Origin: Sinotaia quadrata
Taxonomy: Eukaryota > Mollusca > Gastropoda > Architaenioglossa > Viviparidae
NCBI GenBank assembly: GCA_028829895.1
Contig: CM054180.1
Coordinates: 96,470,135-96,534,134, forward strand
Reading direction: 5' to 3'
DNA length: 64,000 nucleotides
The number at the start of each line of letters is the position of its first letter. Position 1 is the stretch's first letter. Of this stretch, positions 12,521 through 23,224 are shown piece after piece. The notes under the pieces were generated by a model, which was given only the letters and a program-made list of their open reading frames with translations, searched no databases and had not been told where the DNA came from. The translations under genes were made by a program, and so were the position numbers.

Positions 12521-13633
12521 ATAAATCATAATCTGAAAGAACTACAATGAAACCCACCTTCCGCATTTATGAATTAATATAATAATAAAATGATAAAAAG
12601 AATTTAATATAATTAATTTTTTTATTACAAAACAATATTTTAAATGTTGGATGTTAAACATGTTTTGTTGACGTGTTCAGCAGATAAAACATTTTTTTAA
12701 AAAACAAACAATTCCTGACAAGTGCATGGTCTATGGTCAATTTCATTTCAATTTAAATTATGGGCCTTGCTTTTGTCGTACTTAGACTAAATGATTTCTT
12801 CTTTCATGTAGTGTGAATGGATGAAGATCAGTATTCTTAAGTATAATTGTAAATAAATTTTAATTAAATAATCAGACTTATTATCTTTTCACATATTAAA
12901 CCATGGATACCAAATCTGAGTTTTCCGTACTACATTTGAGTTTCCCTATCTACTTAGCTCAACTGGTATGTCGTAGAAATTCTTTTAACTAGTACAGTTA
13001 TTTAGATCTGATAAGATATTCAATGTTTTAGCCAGTATATTGTGGAAGCCTTTTCATAAAACGACACAGCACCTTTGTTTAAAATATTTATAATGCCACT
13101 TGTAAATTATATTATAAAATCATATCTAATGAATTTTATTAGACATTCTTATGATTATTTTGTTTTAAATATTTGGAAGTAATAAACAATTTTATACTGT
13201 CGGTGATTAAATGAAACCTTTTAGTAAATATCTTCAACTTAGCACTTGCAATTAACAATCACCTAATTTATAATGTCAATAACATTCTGTTATCACATTA
13301 AAGAACACATGTTTATGAATAAAAAAAAATAAACAAATCAATTTACAGTTTAAAATAATATTTTGTTTATATTGAAGGGGGATCTAGTTGTATTTTTCAA
13401 TATAAAAATCATACTGTACAATTTATATGATAAAACTCCTACTTGACAATGAACATAATGGGTATGGAAAGGAATATACATAACTAACAAAATATCAGTA
13501 TGTAGACACTAAAACTGGAGAAAATACTGATGTAGATGATACTGGTTTATTATGGAATTTTGGCAACACTAATGTAGAGTTGGCTCTAAAATAAAGCTTA
13601 AATATAATATTATTTTATAATATTAATTCAAAG

Positions 13634-14035
13634 GCGCCTTCGGTAGAGAACTCTATATAGCCTTTAATGCACAGTAAAACAAGGACTATAATGTAGAGAT
13701 AACTCTATAGCCTTCAATGAACAGTTAAACAGGTAATATAATGTACAGATAATTCTATACTATACGTTAGTATAGTGCACAAACCGCGGCCCACGGGCCG
13801 CATGCTGCCCGAGACAGGGCTCTATGCTGCCCCCGGTGGACTTTTGGGTGTAACCATTATTACGGAATGTAAAGCACATTATTTCATTATTTGTGTTTAT
13901 TTTTCTACTGAGCTATCCATGTGGCGGTCCTCTACGCACTATCAATTGGAAATGTGGCCCTCTGGCCTAAAACGTTTGTGCACCCCTGCTCTATAGTTTT
14001 CAATGCACAGTTAAACAAGGACTATAATGTAGATC
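13634..14035. repeat. ~50-bp minisatellite interrupted by a hAT-like element
   Basis: Diverged units contain CTCTATAGCCTTCAATG and AAACAAGGACTATAATG. The array is broken between about 13770 and 13988 by a GC-rich insertion and resumes with CTCTATAGTTTTCAATGCAC. Confidence 0.75.
13770..13988. mobile_element. Short non-autonomous hAT-like element (MITE)
   Basis: The left end reads GTGCACAAACCGCGGCCCAC, then GGGCCGCATGCTGCCCGAGA. The right end reads TGTGGCCCTCTGGCC, then GTTTGTGCACCCCTG. The inner terminal stretches are inverted repeats of each other (GTGCACAAAC / GTTTGTGCAC). This arrangement, with CAGGGGT-type tips and a GC-rich GGCCCGCGGGCC motif just inside, is characteristic of hAT-superfamily non-autonomous elements. 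The left tip is eroded and I could not confirm an 8-bp target duplication. No transposase is encoded. Confidence 0.7.
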
Positions 14036-15146
14036 GAGTCGGTGTTTTAAATTCCGACTAGTATTGCAATTACAGGTTACATCATATTTAAACATTTTTT
14101 TTCAATATTGAACTCTAAAGTTGATCGAGTAAAATATTCTACAACACAACTTTTTTTCTTATCGCTTTTCATGCCTTTACAGTTCATTGATATTTATTAT
14201 CTGAGGCGAGAGGCCTGGGAGTATTTTCCCTTCTAATTTGTCTGAATTGTGTTGTAAATTTAATTATATTTATTGAATTATAGATGCATCAGGGGTATTT
14301 ATCTTGGAAAAGGTCGATACCAAACGCGTACTTACCATAGACGCTACAATGTGACTATATTGAAAATGGCGGACGATTTGGCGACAGTGTATACCCTACC
14401 GCTGTCCATGGAGATCAGTGTAAACACCTCTATAATACCGAAAGTGTGTGAATGTGTTGTTCTGTTAGCATCAAAGCGTTCAATTTTAATACCGAAAATC
14501 ACTTTGCGGAAGAGATTATAGAGTTACAAGTTTGTTTATTGATAGACATTGCAGGGTTAAAAATTAAAACAAAAAAGTAATAAAAGCTATACTTACGTCA
14601 TACAAACAAGAAAATCCAAACGATGTTGGTTATTTTCCGATTGAAAATTAGGTCAGCTGATATTTTTTAATTTCGTCTCGGTACCACGGTTTTCACTTTC
14701 ATTCATCAGTATTATAATGTCGAATTCATCACACAAGTGTACGTCGTCAAAGCTCGAAATTCTGTCATGGTCTTGTTGGTGTCGTACCTTTTGGAATACA
14801 ATTGGAGTGAATGAACCTTCGGCAGAATATCTGTCAACGGGAAACTCCGAAAAAGTGTACAGAGTCCCGAATGGTTCGCCTTTTCTAAATAAGCTAGAAT
14901 TAGAATTAGTGGTAATAAGTATAATGGGGGTATGGGTAAGAAAGAGTAGTAATATCAAAATCTTGCAAAATGTAGAATAGTATACAGCGGCTAAAGTTTA
15001 CATTATAATGTGATCGACTGCCTAATAGTGCACGCCACTATATATTGTACTTGACGTAATTTGCGTGGAAATATGTTAAACGACTATCAGTGTCACCTTC
15101 CGTTTATGAGAAATGAACTTAATAGAACTTAAATAAAATATAAATG

Positions 15147-15262
15147 AAGTGCCCACATCCTCCGTAAAACCTTGATCTCCCAGAATCTTGGTAAGATTCC
15201 GAGACCTTGGATCACAACTGACAGTCAAACAGTAATCGTGGAAAGAGGCATAATGATATCTT
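15147..15262 (+). mobile_element. R4/Dong-like LINE 3' end, ~115 bp
   Basis: Severely 5'-truncated copy: GTGCCCACATCCTCCGTAAA through the terminal stop and on to GTGGAAAGAGGCATAATGAT. One base is missing in the CTTGATCTCCC segment compared with the other copies. It sits just past the end of duplication unit 1. Confidence 0.75.
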
Positions 15263-15519
15263 TAAATTAAAGGAAGTGTTGTCTAATACATATATACAAT
15301 TTAGTGATATTCTACTGTAAGCAAGATAATGAAGATATTTACAGATACATATGTGTACATGTGTCACCACCACCTTCATTTCTCAGGTTGAAAGGGGAGA
15401 TGATGGCTAGCCAATGCTTCACTGAGCCTCATGTAGATATTCTGACATGTGCCCACATGGCAGAACGAACCATGATGTTTGTTTGGAAAGATTTTTTAAT
15501 TCTGCACTAACACATACCT

Positions 15520-16372
15520 GAAGCTAGAAACCTCTCCATGGCCAGTATGTACGACGAGCCGACGAAATATCAACAAAGCAATCAACGTACAAATGGTTGA
15601 AAGAGGCAGGATTGAAAGCAGAAACAGAAGCACTCATAACAGCTGCACAAGATCAAGCACTCAACACCAAATCACACAAAACGAAAATCATTAAAATTTC
15701 AAATGATTCCAAATGTAGATTCTGCAAATCCATGGATGAGACAACAGAACACATACTATCTGGATGTCATGATTTGGTTGGAACAGAATACACCAAACGA
15801 CACAACGAAGTGGCAAAACACATACATAGAAATCTGTGTGAGAACTATGCCATAAAAACCCCAGAAAGAGCATGGATGCAACAACCAGAAGCAGTCACAG
15901 AAACAGAAGAAGTAAAAATAATGTGGGATATCGAGATAAGAACAGATCGGGTGATTCCTGCACGAAGACCATACATTGTAGTTCTCAATAAGTCCAATAG
16001 AACAGCAACAAAACAGCAACAATCATTGATGTCGCTGTTCCAAGTGATAGAAACATAAAAACAAAAGAAAGAGAAAAAATAGAAAAATACCAAGACCTCA
16101 GACTAGAAATTCAGAGACTGTGGAATGTAAAAGCAGAAGTGATACCTAGAGTGATAGGAGCCATGGGGAATATAGCATCTGAATTGGAAGGCTACCTGAA
16201 TAAACTCCCTGGAAACCGCAAACTCTCTCCACAACTCAAAGCAGCGCTCCTCGGAAGTGCCCAAATCCTCCGTAAAACCTTGGATCTCCCAGAATCTTGG
16301 TAAGATTTCGAGACCTTGGATCAGAACCGACAGTCATAAACAGAAGTCATGGAAAGATACTGAATTATCATG
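15520..16372 (+). mobile_element. R4/Dong-like LINE: CCHC knuckle and endonuclease region, frameshifted
   Basis: This is the longest copy of the LINE in the window. Frame 1 opens with LHGQYVRRADEIS and KWLKEAGLKAETEALITAAQ. It continues into CRFCKSMDETTEHILSGC, a C-x2-C-x8-H-x4-C knuckle. Then DRVIPARRPYIVVLNKSNRT covers the start of a restriction-like endonuclease, where the usual Pro-Asp pair reads Pro-Tyr. An 11-bp duplication at about 15990-16012 (ACAGCAACAAA repeated) shifts the frame. The next frame resumes with IIDVAVPSD, EKIEKYQDLRLEIQRLW and the VIGAMGNIASELEGYL end. In intact relatives this domain nicks the target for target-primed reverse transcription. The copy lacks the reverse transcriptase and is dead. 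It abuts the left edge of duplication unit 2. Confidence 0.8.
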
Positions 16373-16655
16373 AATTATAATAATAATAATATAATCATGT
16401 GCTGAAATTTTAAACACACATTTTTATATATATTTATGAGATTAGATACTTTTTAATATTATTTACATGTTTATGAAAAATATAGTGTACAAAAACTGTT
16501 GTAGCTGTTTTACGAACATTTACGGACATCAATTTTAAATTGTAAACAATACAGTTGATTTACAAAGATATAGCTGTGAAACTTCGATGTAATTTCATCA
16601 TATGCTGAAATTCAAATGCAATATGTGTATGTGTGTGCGGTCAAAAATATAAGAT

Positions 16656-16688
<33 letters not shown>

Positions 16689-16869
16689 ATAAATATGTGT
16701 ATACATGCATATGTATGGAGTATGTTGTAATACAGTGTACATATTTAATATTGTCATTACGGTAGGTGTGCACTAATACTAGTTTATGGACTTTCTGCGT
16801 TACTACATGAATTGGTACATAGCATTTTCTCTCGGAACTACGATGGCTTGGTTAATATTTCGATTTGCA

Positions 16870-16875
16870 TTTATT
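16870..16875 (-). terminator. Polyadenylation signal AATAAA of the intact SOCS-box gene
   Basis: TTTATT on the plus strand reads AATAAA on the minus strand, about 80 bases past the stop codon of the 16954-19560 gene. The equivalent position in the unit 1 pseudogene (about 1120) reads AATGAC. Confidence 0.5.
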
Positions 16876-16953
16876 GAAACATGCAGTAAGACTGGAAATA
16901 TCTTGATTAAACATAATTTGCTACAGTACAATAAAAACACGGAAAGTTAGAGA

Positions 16954-19560
16954 TTATGAAAAGGTCAAAATGTCCTCGAACAGTATCAGCTCGGCTACAA
17001 ATTTATTCGCCAGAAGAGAGAGCACTCTCTCTCGCCGGCCAGGACGACAGCCAATAAGGTGTGACACACTTAAGCGACTTAGGTCTTGCAGAGTTCGAGG
17101 TCTGGTGGCAACATTATCTAAATATTCCAGAATGTCATTCCTGTTATGGTCTGTCAGGTGCGTCCTGAGATCCAAATTTGTCTTTAATAAATACAGTTCA
17201 TGATTAGAACACGACCCGGATGTATATAACAACTTAACGAGCGGTAGATTTTCCGTGTACACAGCAGTTTTTATGGGAACATGGTTATGCCATAGATATA
17301 AATTATTTGGGACTGAGTAATCATTGCCACTCTCTTCCAAGCAACACTGATAAGTTGACATGCCAGATCTAATGCACAAACGAACCATGTCAATTGGACA
17401 GTTCCATGAGTTTACTGCCAGCCACAGAACTGTTATATTGTTTTGTGTTGCAAGGGTAGGATCTAATCTACTTATGAGCTTTTCTGCACATCCTACTTCT
17501 CCCCATGTGATTGCCTTCTTCAAGAGATTTGAGTAAAGTTCCACATCAATCTGAGTGAAATCAAGCATTCTATTCACAAAGTTCCAGTTCATTCTTGATG
17601 CTGCCTTCGTTAGTGTGTAGGAGACTAGTTCTTCATTTAGACATGCTTCAAGTTCTCTTTCCACCAAGTCCCAATTATCCATCCACATGGCAACTGTCAG
17701 AATCCATTTGATTAATCCTCTTTGCCTTAACTTGTCCACAATAGATGGCAGATTGCTCTCATTGAGGATTTGTTCCATTAGTTCAGGATCAATTTTATCA
17801 ACTGAAGTATACGTCATGAATGATACGACCGTTTCCCACTTTTCCTTGGCTAAAGCACGTTGGATAACAAACTGCTTAACATATTCAAAGACATGTTTTT
17901 CATGTTCGTCTATGTGTTGATTGAGAAAATCCCAGTCCTCTGCCACTAATGAAATACACATAGCCACGCTTATGAATGTATTTTGCATACACCACTCTGT
18001 CAGAGAAGAATAAACGGAAGTTTCAAAATTTCGACAACAATTATCAATAAATTCTTCCATTTCGTCAACATCATCGTCAAACTCAAATTCTTTCAGACAC
18101 TGCGCAAGAGAAGGGACACTAAAATGCCAGCACTCTGGTATTTGAAGAATGTGTGTTTCTGTCAACAAAAAATGTAGTATAGATTTCTCATCATAATCTC
18201 TCCATAAATAATCTGAGTCAAAATCAGTCTGAAAAATGTCTTGAAGGCATTCCCATTTAGAAGCTCCAATACCCATATCGATAACATACTTCAGGAGAGG
18301 TCTCAGAATTTCGTCTTCTTTGCACAGCTCACAATACCTGGCTATAAACTCCCAGTATCCATGCTCAACGCAAATCTTTACAGCAGCGTCTACATCATCG
18401 TCGTCTGACATTGAAGAATCTTCAAACAACTTCAATGCTATTTCACACTCTCCTTGTCTTGTTGCCTCGAGAAACGCAAAGCGTAAATCACCTATCTTTA
18501 TGACAACATCTTGCGCCATGTTTACGACATGTTCCCAAGAATGGTGCCTTACTGCACGAAGAAACGCAAACCTGCGAGCTCTTCTGCTAATACAAGGATC
18601 CTGGAACAGCATCATCACCAAGCTCCACATTCCTTGGGTGGCTGCCAGGTAAAATGCCAGATCTATTTCTTGTTTAAGAACAAGTCCAGTGAACACTATG
18701 AAAGCTGAGTTCACATTCCACAATTTCCTGACACACTGCTGTTTAAATACACGACGTCCTTGTCTCAGAGAGGTGAACAATCCGACAAGAAATTCGTCTG
18801 CTGCATGAAACATGGACACCTCAATTATATAAATCAGGTCGCGTTCTTTGAGTAATTTGATGTCCGTGTCAGAGGTAAAAATATCCCACCGGTTGTTAAG
18901 AACTACAGTCTCCAACACAATGGATTTTAATTTCTCGTTTGCAGGAAATGCTTTGAGCACACGTGCAAGAGATGTCCACTGATTCCACTGGATGACTTCC
19001 TGGACGACACGAGTCACATATACGTCACTGATGTCATGCTGGAGAAGTTCTATAGCACAATCCCAGTGTCCCCATAATAACGCTTCATTGCACACGATTT
19101 CTTTTTGATCGTTGCTCAAACATCTTCCCGATCTGAGCAACGTCAAAACGCTGTCCCACCGACAGTGTCGTATCATTTCCGCTAGTGCAAAGTCAACGGA
19201 CTCTTGACTGAAACAACACTGGACAATCTTAGGAATAACATCCCACGTATTCTGTTCTATGGCACTTTTCAGGACTTTGCATTCCCATTCAAAGCTGACG
19301 CCGACATGCAGAACGTCCAAAACATTGTCCCACCGACAGTGACGAATGTCTTCAGTTATAACCATGTGCCGCTTTTCAAGGTCAGCGTCGAATTTAGACA
19401 ACTGTCTTGCACGGTCCCAATTATTCTGTCTTACTGATTCCCAAAATTCCCTATCTAAGGTGTTTGCGTTAACACTTTCTCTTTCAAGCTGCATCACGTG
19501 ATCTATCTGACGTGCACCTTGCACTTTATCAGGGGAAAGAACTGCCTCACGAGCACTCAT
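16954..19560 (-). CDS. Trp-rich ankyrin-like repeat protein with C-terminal SOCS box
   Basis: An uninterrupted 868-codon single-exon frame (ATG at 19558-19560, TAA at 16954-16956). Nearly the whole protein is a helical solenoid of about 20 units spaced roughly 30-45 residues. Each has an Ala/aliphatic helix leading to a conserved Trp, then a hydrophobic helix: HCRWDNVLDVL, QNTWDVIPKIV, HCRWDSVLTLL, WGHWDCAIELL, HHSWEHVVNM, KEKWETVVSF, MNWNFVNRML. The last two units (IDMVRLCIRSG, LPLVKLLYTSG) look like ordinary ankyrin repeats. Residues ~821-868 (TLQDLSRLSVSHLIGCRPGR onward) form a SOCS box, which in this family recruits Elongin B/C and Cullin-5 for ubiquitin ligation. Both binding motifs are weak: Ser replaces the BC-box Cys, and the LPLP-type Cullin motif reads LSLLAN. 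I infer a cytosolic substrate receptor or a derivative that has lost ligase contact; the substrate is unknown. The start Met is the first in frame and is also present in the paralogue. An ankyrin/SOCS-box (ASB-like) label is reasonable but not an orthology claim. Confidence 0.85.
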   Translation of the reverse strand: MSAREAVLSPDKVQGARQIDHVMQLERESVNANTLDREFWESVRQNNWDRARQLSKFDADLEKRHMVITEDIRHCRWDNVLDVLHVGVSFEWECKVLKSAIEQNTWDVIPKIVQCCFSQESVDFALAEMIRHCRWDSVLTLLRSGRCLSNDQKEIVCNEALLWGHWDCAIELLQHDISDVYVTRVVQEVIQWNQWTSLARVLKAFPANEKLKSIVLETVVLNNRWDIFTSDTDIKLLKERDLIYIIEVSMFHAADEFLVGLFTSLRQGRRVFKQQCVRKLWNVNSAFIVFTGLVLKQEIDLAFYLAATQGMWSLVMMLFQDPCISRRARRFAFLRAVRHHSWEHVVNMAQDVVIKIGDLRFAFLEATRQGECEIALKLFEDSSMSDDDDVDAAVKICVEHGYWEFIARYCELCKEDEILRPLLKYVIDMGIGASKWECLQDIFQTDFDSDYLWRDYDEKSILHFLLTETHILQIPECWHFSVPSLAQCLKEFEFDDDVDEMEEFIDNCCRNFETSVYSSLTEWCMQNTFISVAMCISLVAEDWDFLNQHIDEHEKHVFEYVKQFVIQRALAKEKWETVVSFMTYTSVDKIDPELMEQILNESNLPSIVDKLRQRGLIKWILTVAMWMDNWDLVERELEACLNEELVSYTLTKAASRMNWNFVNRMLDFTQIDVELYSNLLKKAITWGEVGCAEKLISRLDPTLATQNNITVLWLAVNSWNCPIDMVRLCIRSGMSTYQCCLEESGNDYSVPNNLYLWHNHVPIKTAVYTENLPLVKLLYTSGSCSNHELYLLKTNLDLRTHLTDHNRNDILEYLDNVATRPRTLQDLSRLSVSHLIGCRPGRRERVLSLLANKFVAELILFEDILTFS

Positions 19561-19598
19561 GTTTCTCTCGAATTACATACCACTCATTATATACAGGT

Positions 19599-19605
19599 TT
19601 TTATA
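19599..19605 (-). promoter_or_regulatory. Possible TATA box upstream of the SOCS-box gene
   Basis: The minus strand reads TATAAAA about 40 bases before the ATG. This would leave a 5' UTR of only about 10 bases, so it may be chance in AT-rich DNA. The same sequence lies upstream of the pseudogene copy (about 3870). Confidence 0.2.
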
Positions 19606-20026
19606 TTATATCCATTAATGTCTTGTTTAAATGAATGTATTAATTCGCTTCAAACAGAAACATGAACCTTATGATAGTACAACTCTCAATGGCCAATACG
19701 GCAAGTCTGGTTTCAACATTCACTGAATTGTCAAAGTGTCATTGGTGTTGAACAATGAATTCTCAGTGCGTTACAACCTACCTCTCATCTTAGAAACATA
19801 TAAATATTATAACCTTTACGTAATGTCGTCAGCAAGGCACTTCTGATCGGTGTACAGATATAGTCTTCATTAATTCAATGCACATGTATATATTTGTCCT
19901 GTAGAAAAATAAACGTACATTGTACCAATAAAAATATCTAAAATGTAAAACATGTAAAACAAATTACATTTTACGAAGTGAAAACTTTAAGAGGGAACAC
20001 AAAATACAAATTAAGAACTACTGTGG

Positions 20027-20299
<273 letters not shown>

Positions 20300-20361
20300 C
20301 AATCACAAAAAGAATGTGAGGTGCTAGGATTTATATATTTTATGAATTTTGCATAATAATA

Positions 20362-22285
20362 AACGTAAAGACAACGACCGCTTTACAATGGGTACCCGTT
20401 CTCAATTTTACTACCCAGGTATTAGCACAACAATGGCTACCTGGGTACCTGTTGGCACCACTAGTGCTGGTCTTGCTGATGTAATCTAAACCACTTTTAC
20501 GATGAGTAAATGGATGAGTAATTTTTTTTTATCCAATGGTTAAGATTTACAAGAACGAACCCAGCCAATGGGCTGAGATCAAAGGTTTACCTATTGTGAA
20601 GAATTTTATTGTAAAGAATTGTATTTTCTAATCACGTTCAATTTGGTGTGGCAAGAAGTCCAGACATTAGCTTAATGGTGAGTTAACTGTCTGATTGAGA
20701 GAGAATGGACCTAGAAATATTTCATACATTTTGCTATTGATATCTTATACTTGCATTTTACGTAGAGATGTATTATGTGAGTAGAATATTATTTCTACAA
20801 ATTGTGAACGATGATGTTTGTATTTAGTAAGCCTAATACTTAACATTGTTTCTAGTGAACTTGTTCATAAAACTACTCTGTTGTATTTATTATGCTGTAT
20901 GCATGTATCAGGTTAATGAAAACTGTTGCAGGAAACTGTATAAGTTGAGACTTGAATGTAAGAAAGAATTAGTTAGAGATGAATAAACTGGAAAACTTTG
21001 CATTTGTTCCCTGATATTGTATATTACAGGAATGTAGCAGCCTTTTGTGGTTTTACTAGATATCTCACTTTACTTATTTATAAACCACTATGACTATGGT
21101 AGACTCGAGAAGATTCTACCCCCCCCCCCCCAAGTTTGTAAGTGTAAGGATTCACTGCACTCTGTTCATGTATGTTGGTAAATTATGTCCTGGTATAAGG
21201 AAGTTACTGGAAATTGCTACACTGTCGTTCTGCTTGAGCTATTAATATGATGGAGCACCTAGATTAGCCTTGAAAGAATAGCGGCTCATCCGTTGTTCTC
21301 TCTCGTTTAAGAGAACACGTGGAAGTGACAATCCTATTGTGCCAATGCACTTTGACTTTATTAAGATAGCACATGAAACTATTGCAGCAGCATCTTGACA
21401 AGATTGTGTGCAAACTATTAGTGCTATAATCTCTATAACTCATTTCTGATCTCTGATTCGAAATTACCCTGTGATTTATATTAACACTTATCTATTGAAT
21501 TATGTGTTGGGATCAGGGGTATAGTGGGGTGGGAACAGAGGGGGGACGGCATCCCCCAGTATTTTTGTTCCAAAAATCAACGTTGGCAGAGTTTCTGTAA
21601 AATAAATGTTTATGAATTTTATTTTGATCTATAACTCTTTCATTTAGCTGAGTTTCTGGAGACCCCCACATCATTCGCAGAGTTTGCGTAAAATAAATGT
21701 TTATGAATTTCATTTGATCTATAACTCTCTCATTTAGTCGAGTTTCTAGCCCCCCCCCCCCCCCTTCATTTTTTAGTACCTGGTTGGGATACAAGACTGT
21801 ATATGCATTGAAATTATACAAATATATTTTCATGTGTAAATATTGTTGTCAAGTAATCTTTTTATTGTATTTGCAATATATATATTCGATTGTTGACTTA
21901 ATAAATATATTGTTGAATTTATTGGACTTCTAACACATATTGATAACCATATGTTGGCAAAGATAGTGAGTGGATGGGGCTTGCTAAATAAAGATTAAAA
22001 TATGGATTTATCTTCCCCTTTGGTAAGAAGTTTTCACCTGTGAAAATATTGTGTGAAGGTACATGTTTGTCTTAATGTTGTGGAAGAGAGAAAACGATTA
22101 CAGTGCCCATATATCTGCCAAGTGAGAGACATGAATGGTGTCTTCTGGATATTAAGATCTCATCACTTGTAATTAGTTATGGATTATTAATTAATTAATT
22201 AATTAATTAATAATAATAATAAAACAGAAGTCGTGGAAAGAGGCATAATAATAATAACCATTAACTAGGGTGGCGTTAGCCTCAC
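20362..22285 (+). repeat. Dispersed repeat family A, copy A3 (longest)
   Basis: The most complete family A copy, roughly 1.9 kb. It starts where unit 2 stops matching unit 1 (after ATAATAATAAAC), runs through AGAGAGAATGGACCTAGAAA, TGTAGCAGCCTTTTGTGG and TAAGGAAGTTACTGGAAATT, and ends with the TAA tract and CATTAACTAGGGTGGCGTT at about 22259-22277. It holds C-homopolymer runs at about 21119 and 21750 and no credible ORF. It separates the TAGA tract from block B, so it inserted after or replaced sequence since the duplication. Confidence 0.7.
22223..22246 (+). mobile_element. Minimal R4/Dong-like LINE 3' tip (~24 bp) in (TAA)n
   Basis: Only AACAGAAGTCGTGGAAAGAG plus GC remains of the LINE, flanked on both sides by TAA repeats, inside family A copy A3. 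It is an extremely 5'-truncated insertion at the same family A microsatellite used by the 9613-9896 copy. Confidence 0.65.
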
Positions 22286-22640
22286 AGAATGATAAGTAAT
22301 GGACAGTGGGATATATTTTAGCAGCATGTGTTAAAAGTGTCTATCCTAGCAGATTCTCGCAGATTATTATTAAATTTATTTTTTAAAATAAATAATAGTC
22401 TACATTATATATTTCAATTTGATACAAATTGTAGTAATTTATTTGTGTTCTACTAATACATGCTTCGCTTATCATAATTGACTTTATCTCCACTACTCCC
22501 TCCCTTTTGCCTACTTTAAGGATAAATATTTCAACTACATTTCTTATAATTTTACGTTATACTTTTTATCGTCTTATTGTACACATTAATTACTATTCCT
22601 CTTTAGTCTTGCACACGTAACAGAGTAATCAATAGTGTAA
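22286..22640. repeat. Shared duplication block B (unit 2 copy)
   Basis: Collinear with 5960-6360, sharing TAGCAGCATG, CCTAGCAGATTCTCG and ACAAATTGTAGTAATT. Non-coding. Confidence 0.65.
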
Positions 22641-22936
22641 TAATTTGTTATGTTTACATATGTAATTTTCTTTATATCTGTGATTTTAAATGTTATTTTT
22701 TATTATTCGTTTGCTATTACAGAAGTATTTCTATTATCAGTACACATTTGCAGATATTTGTTGCTTACGTCAGTTTATCAATACAGAAGACATATGTTTG
22801 CGCATGTTAAGGACATAATGGTTCTCTCACAAAACAAGGAAGGAAAAAGGCATTAACCCGCTAAAAATTACCTTTAGCTTATATCTTCACTTGCCGTGTT
22901 TAATTATTGTAGTTTATCGAAAACGTTTCTTGCGTC

Positions 22937-23110
22937 AAAGGAAGAAATAACAGACGGTATTTGTGAATAAAATTAGTATTTGCCGAAAGCCATACTGGAT
23001 TTTTTCGTTATGATTGGGACAAAAGGAATAAATAACAGACGATATTTGTGAATGACATTAGTATTTGCCGAAAGCCATATTGGATGTTTTCGTTATGATT
23101 GGGACAAAAG
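22937..23110. repeat. 85-bp direct duplication
   Basis: Two near-identical units, each with AATAACAGACG, TTGCCGAAAGCCATA and CGTTATGATTGGGACAAAAG. No counterpart was spotted in unit 1. Confidence 0.85.
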
Positions 23111-23224
23111 TTAACTCCGTTGTAAGGAACCGATGAAGCATTTGCACCCCCTCCACACACCCACACACCCATAGCAGAGAAAATTGCTATTAATTTATTA
23201 ATAGAAACAAATTTTAGAACATTT

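Larger units (their letters stand above)
11345..15130. repeat. Shared duplication block C (unit 1 copy)
   Basis: Non-coding sequence collinear with about 23225-24890. Matches include TATCTACTTTCTAA plus GTTGCAAAAT (11370/23240), GTCATATTTACRAAMATCAATGT (12010/23585), ACTTACGT plus AAGAAAATCCA (14590/24270) and TGTACGTCGTCAAAG (14737/24437). The unit 1 copy is longer because of minisatellite growth and a hAT insertion. Reading frames over this block are not conserved between units, so I do not call genes in it. Confidence 0.75.

Noticed and set aside
14653..14980. Overlapping 101- and 87-codon frames on opposite strands
   Set aside because: The matching segment at 24.3-24.7 kb breaks both frames, so there is no sign of coding constraint.
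17687..19437. Plus-strand frames of 64-110 codons
   Set aside because: Antisense shadows of the 868-codon minus-strand gene; no independent motif or signal.
16954..19560. Ankyrin-repeat transposon or viral origin for the SOCS gene
   Set aside because: No flanking terminal repeats or target duplication specific to the gene; the copying is explained by the larger segmental duplication.
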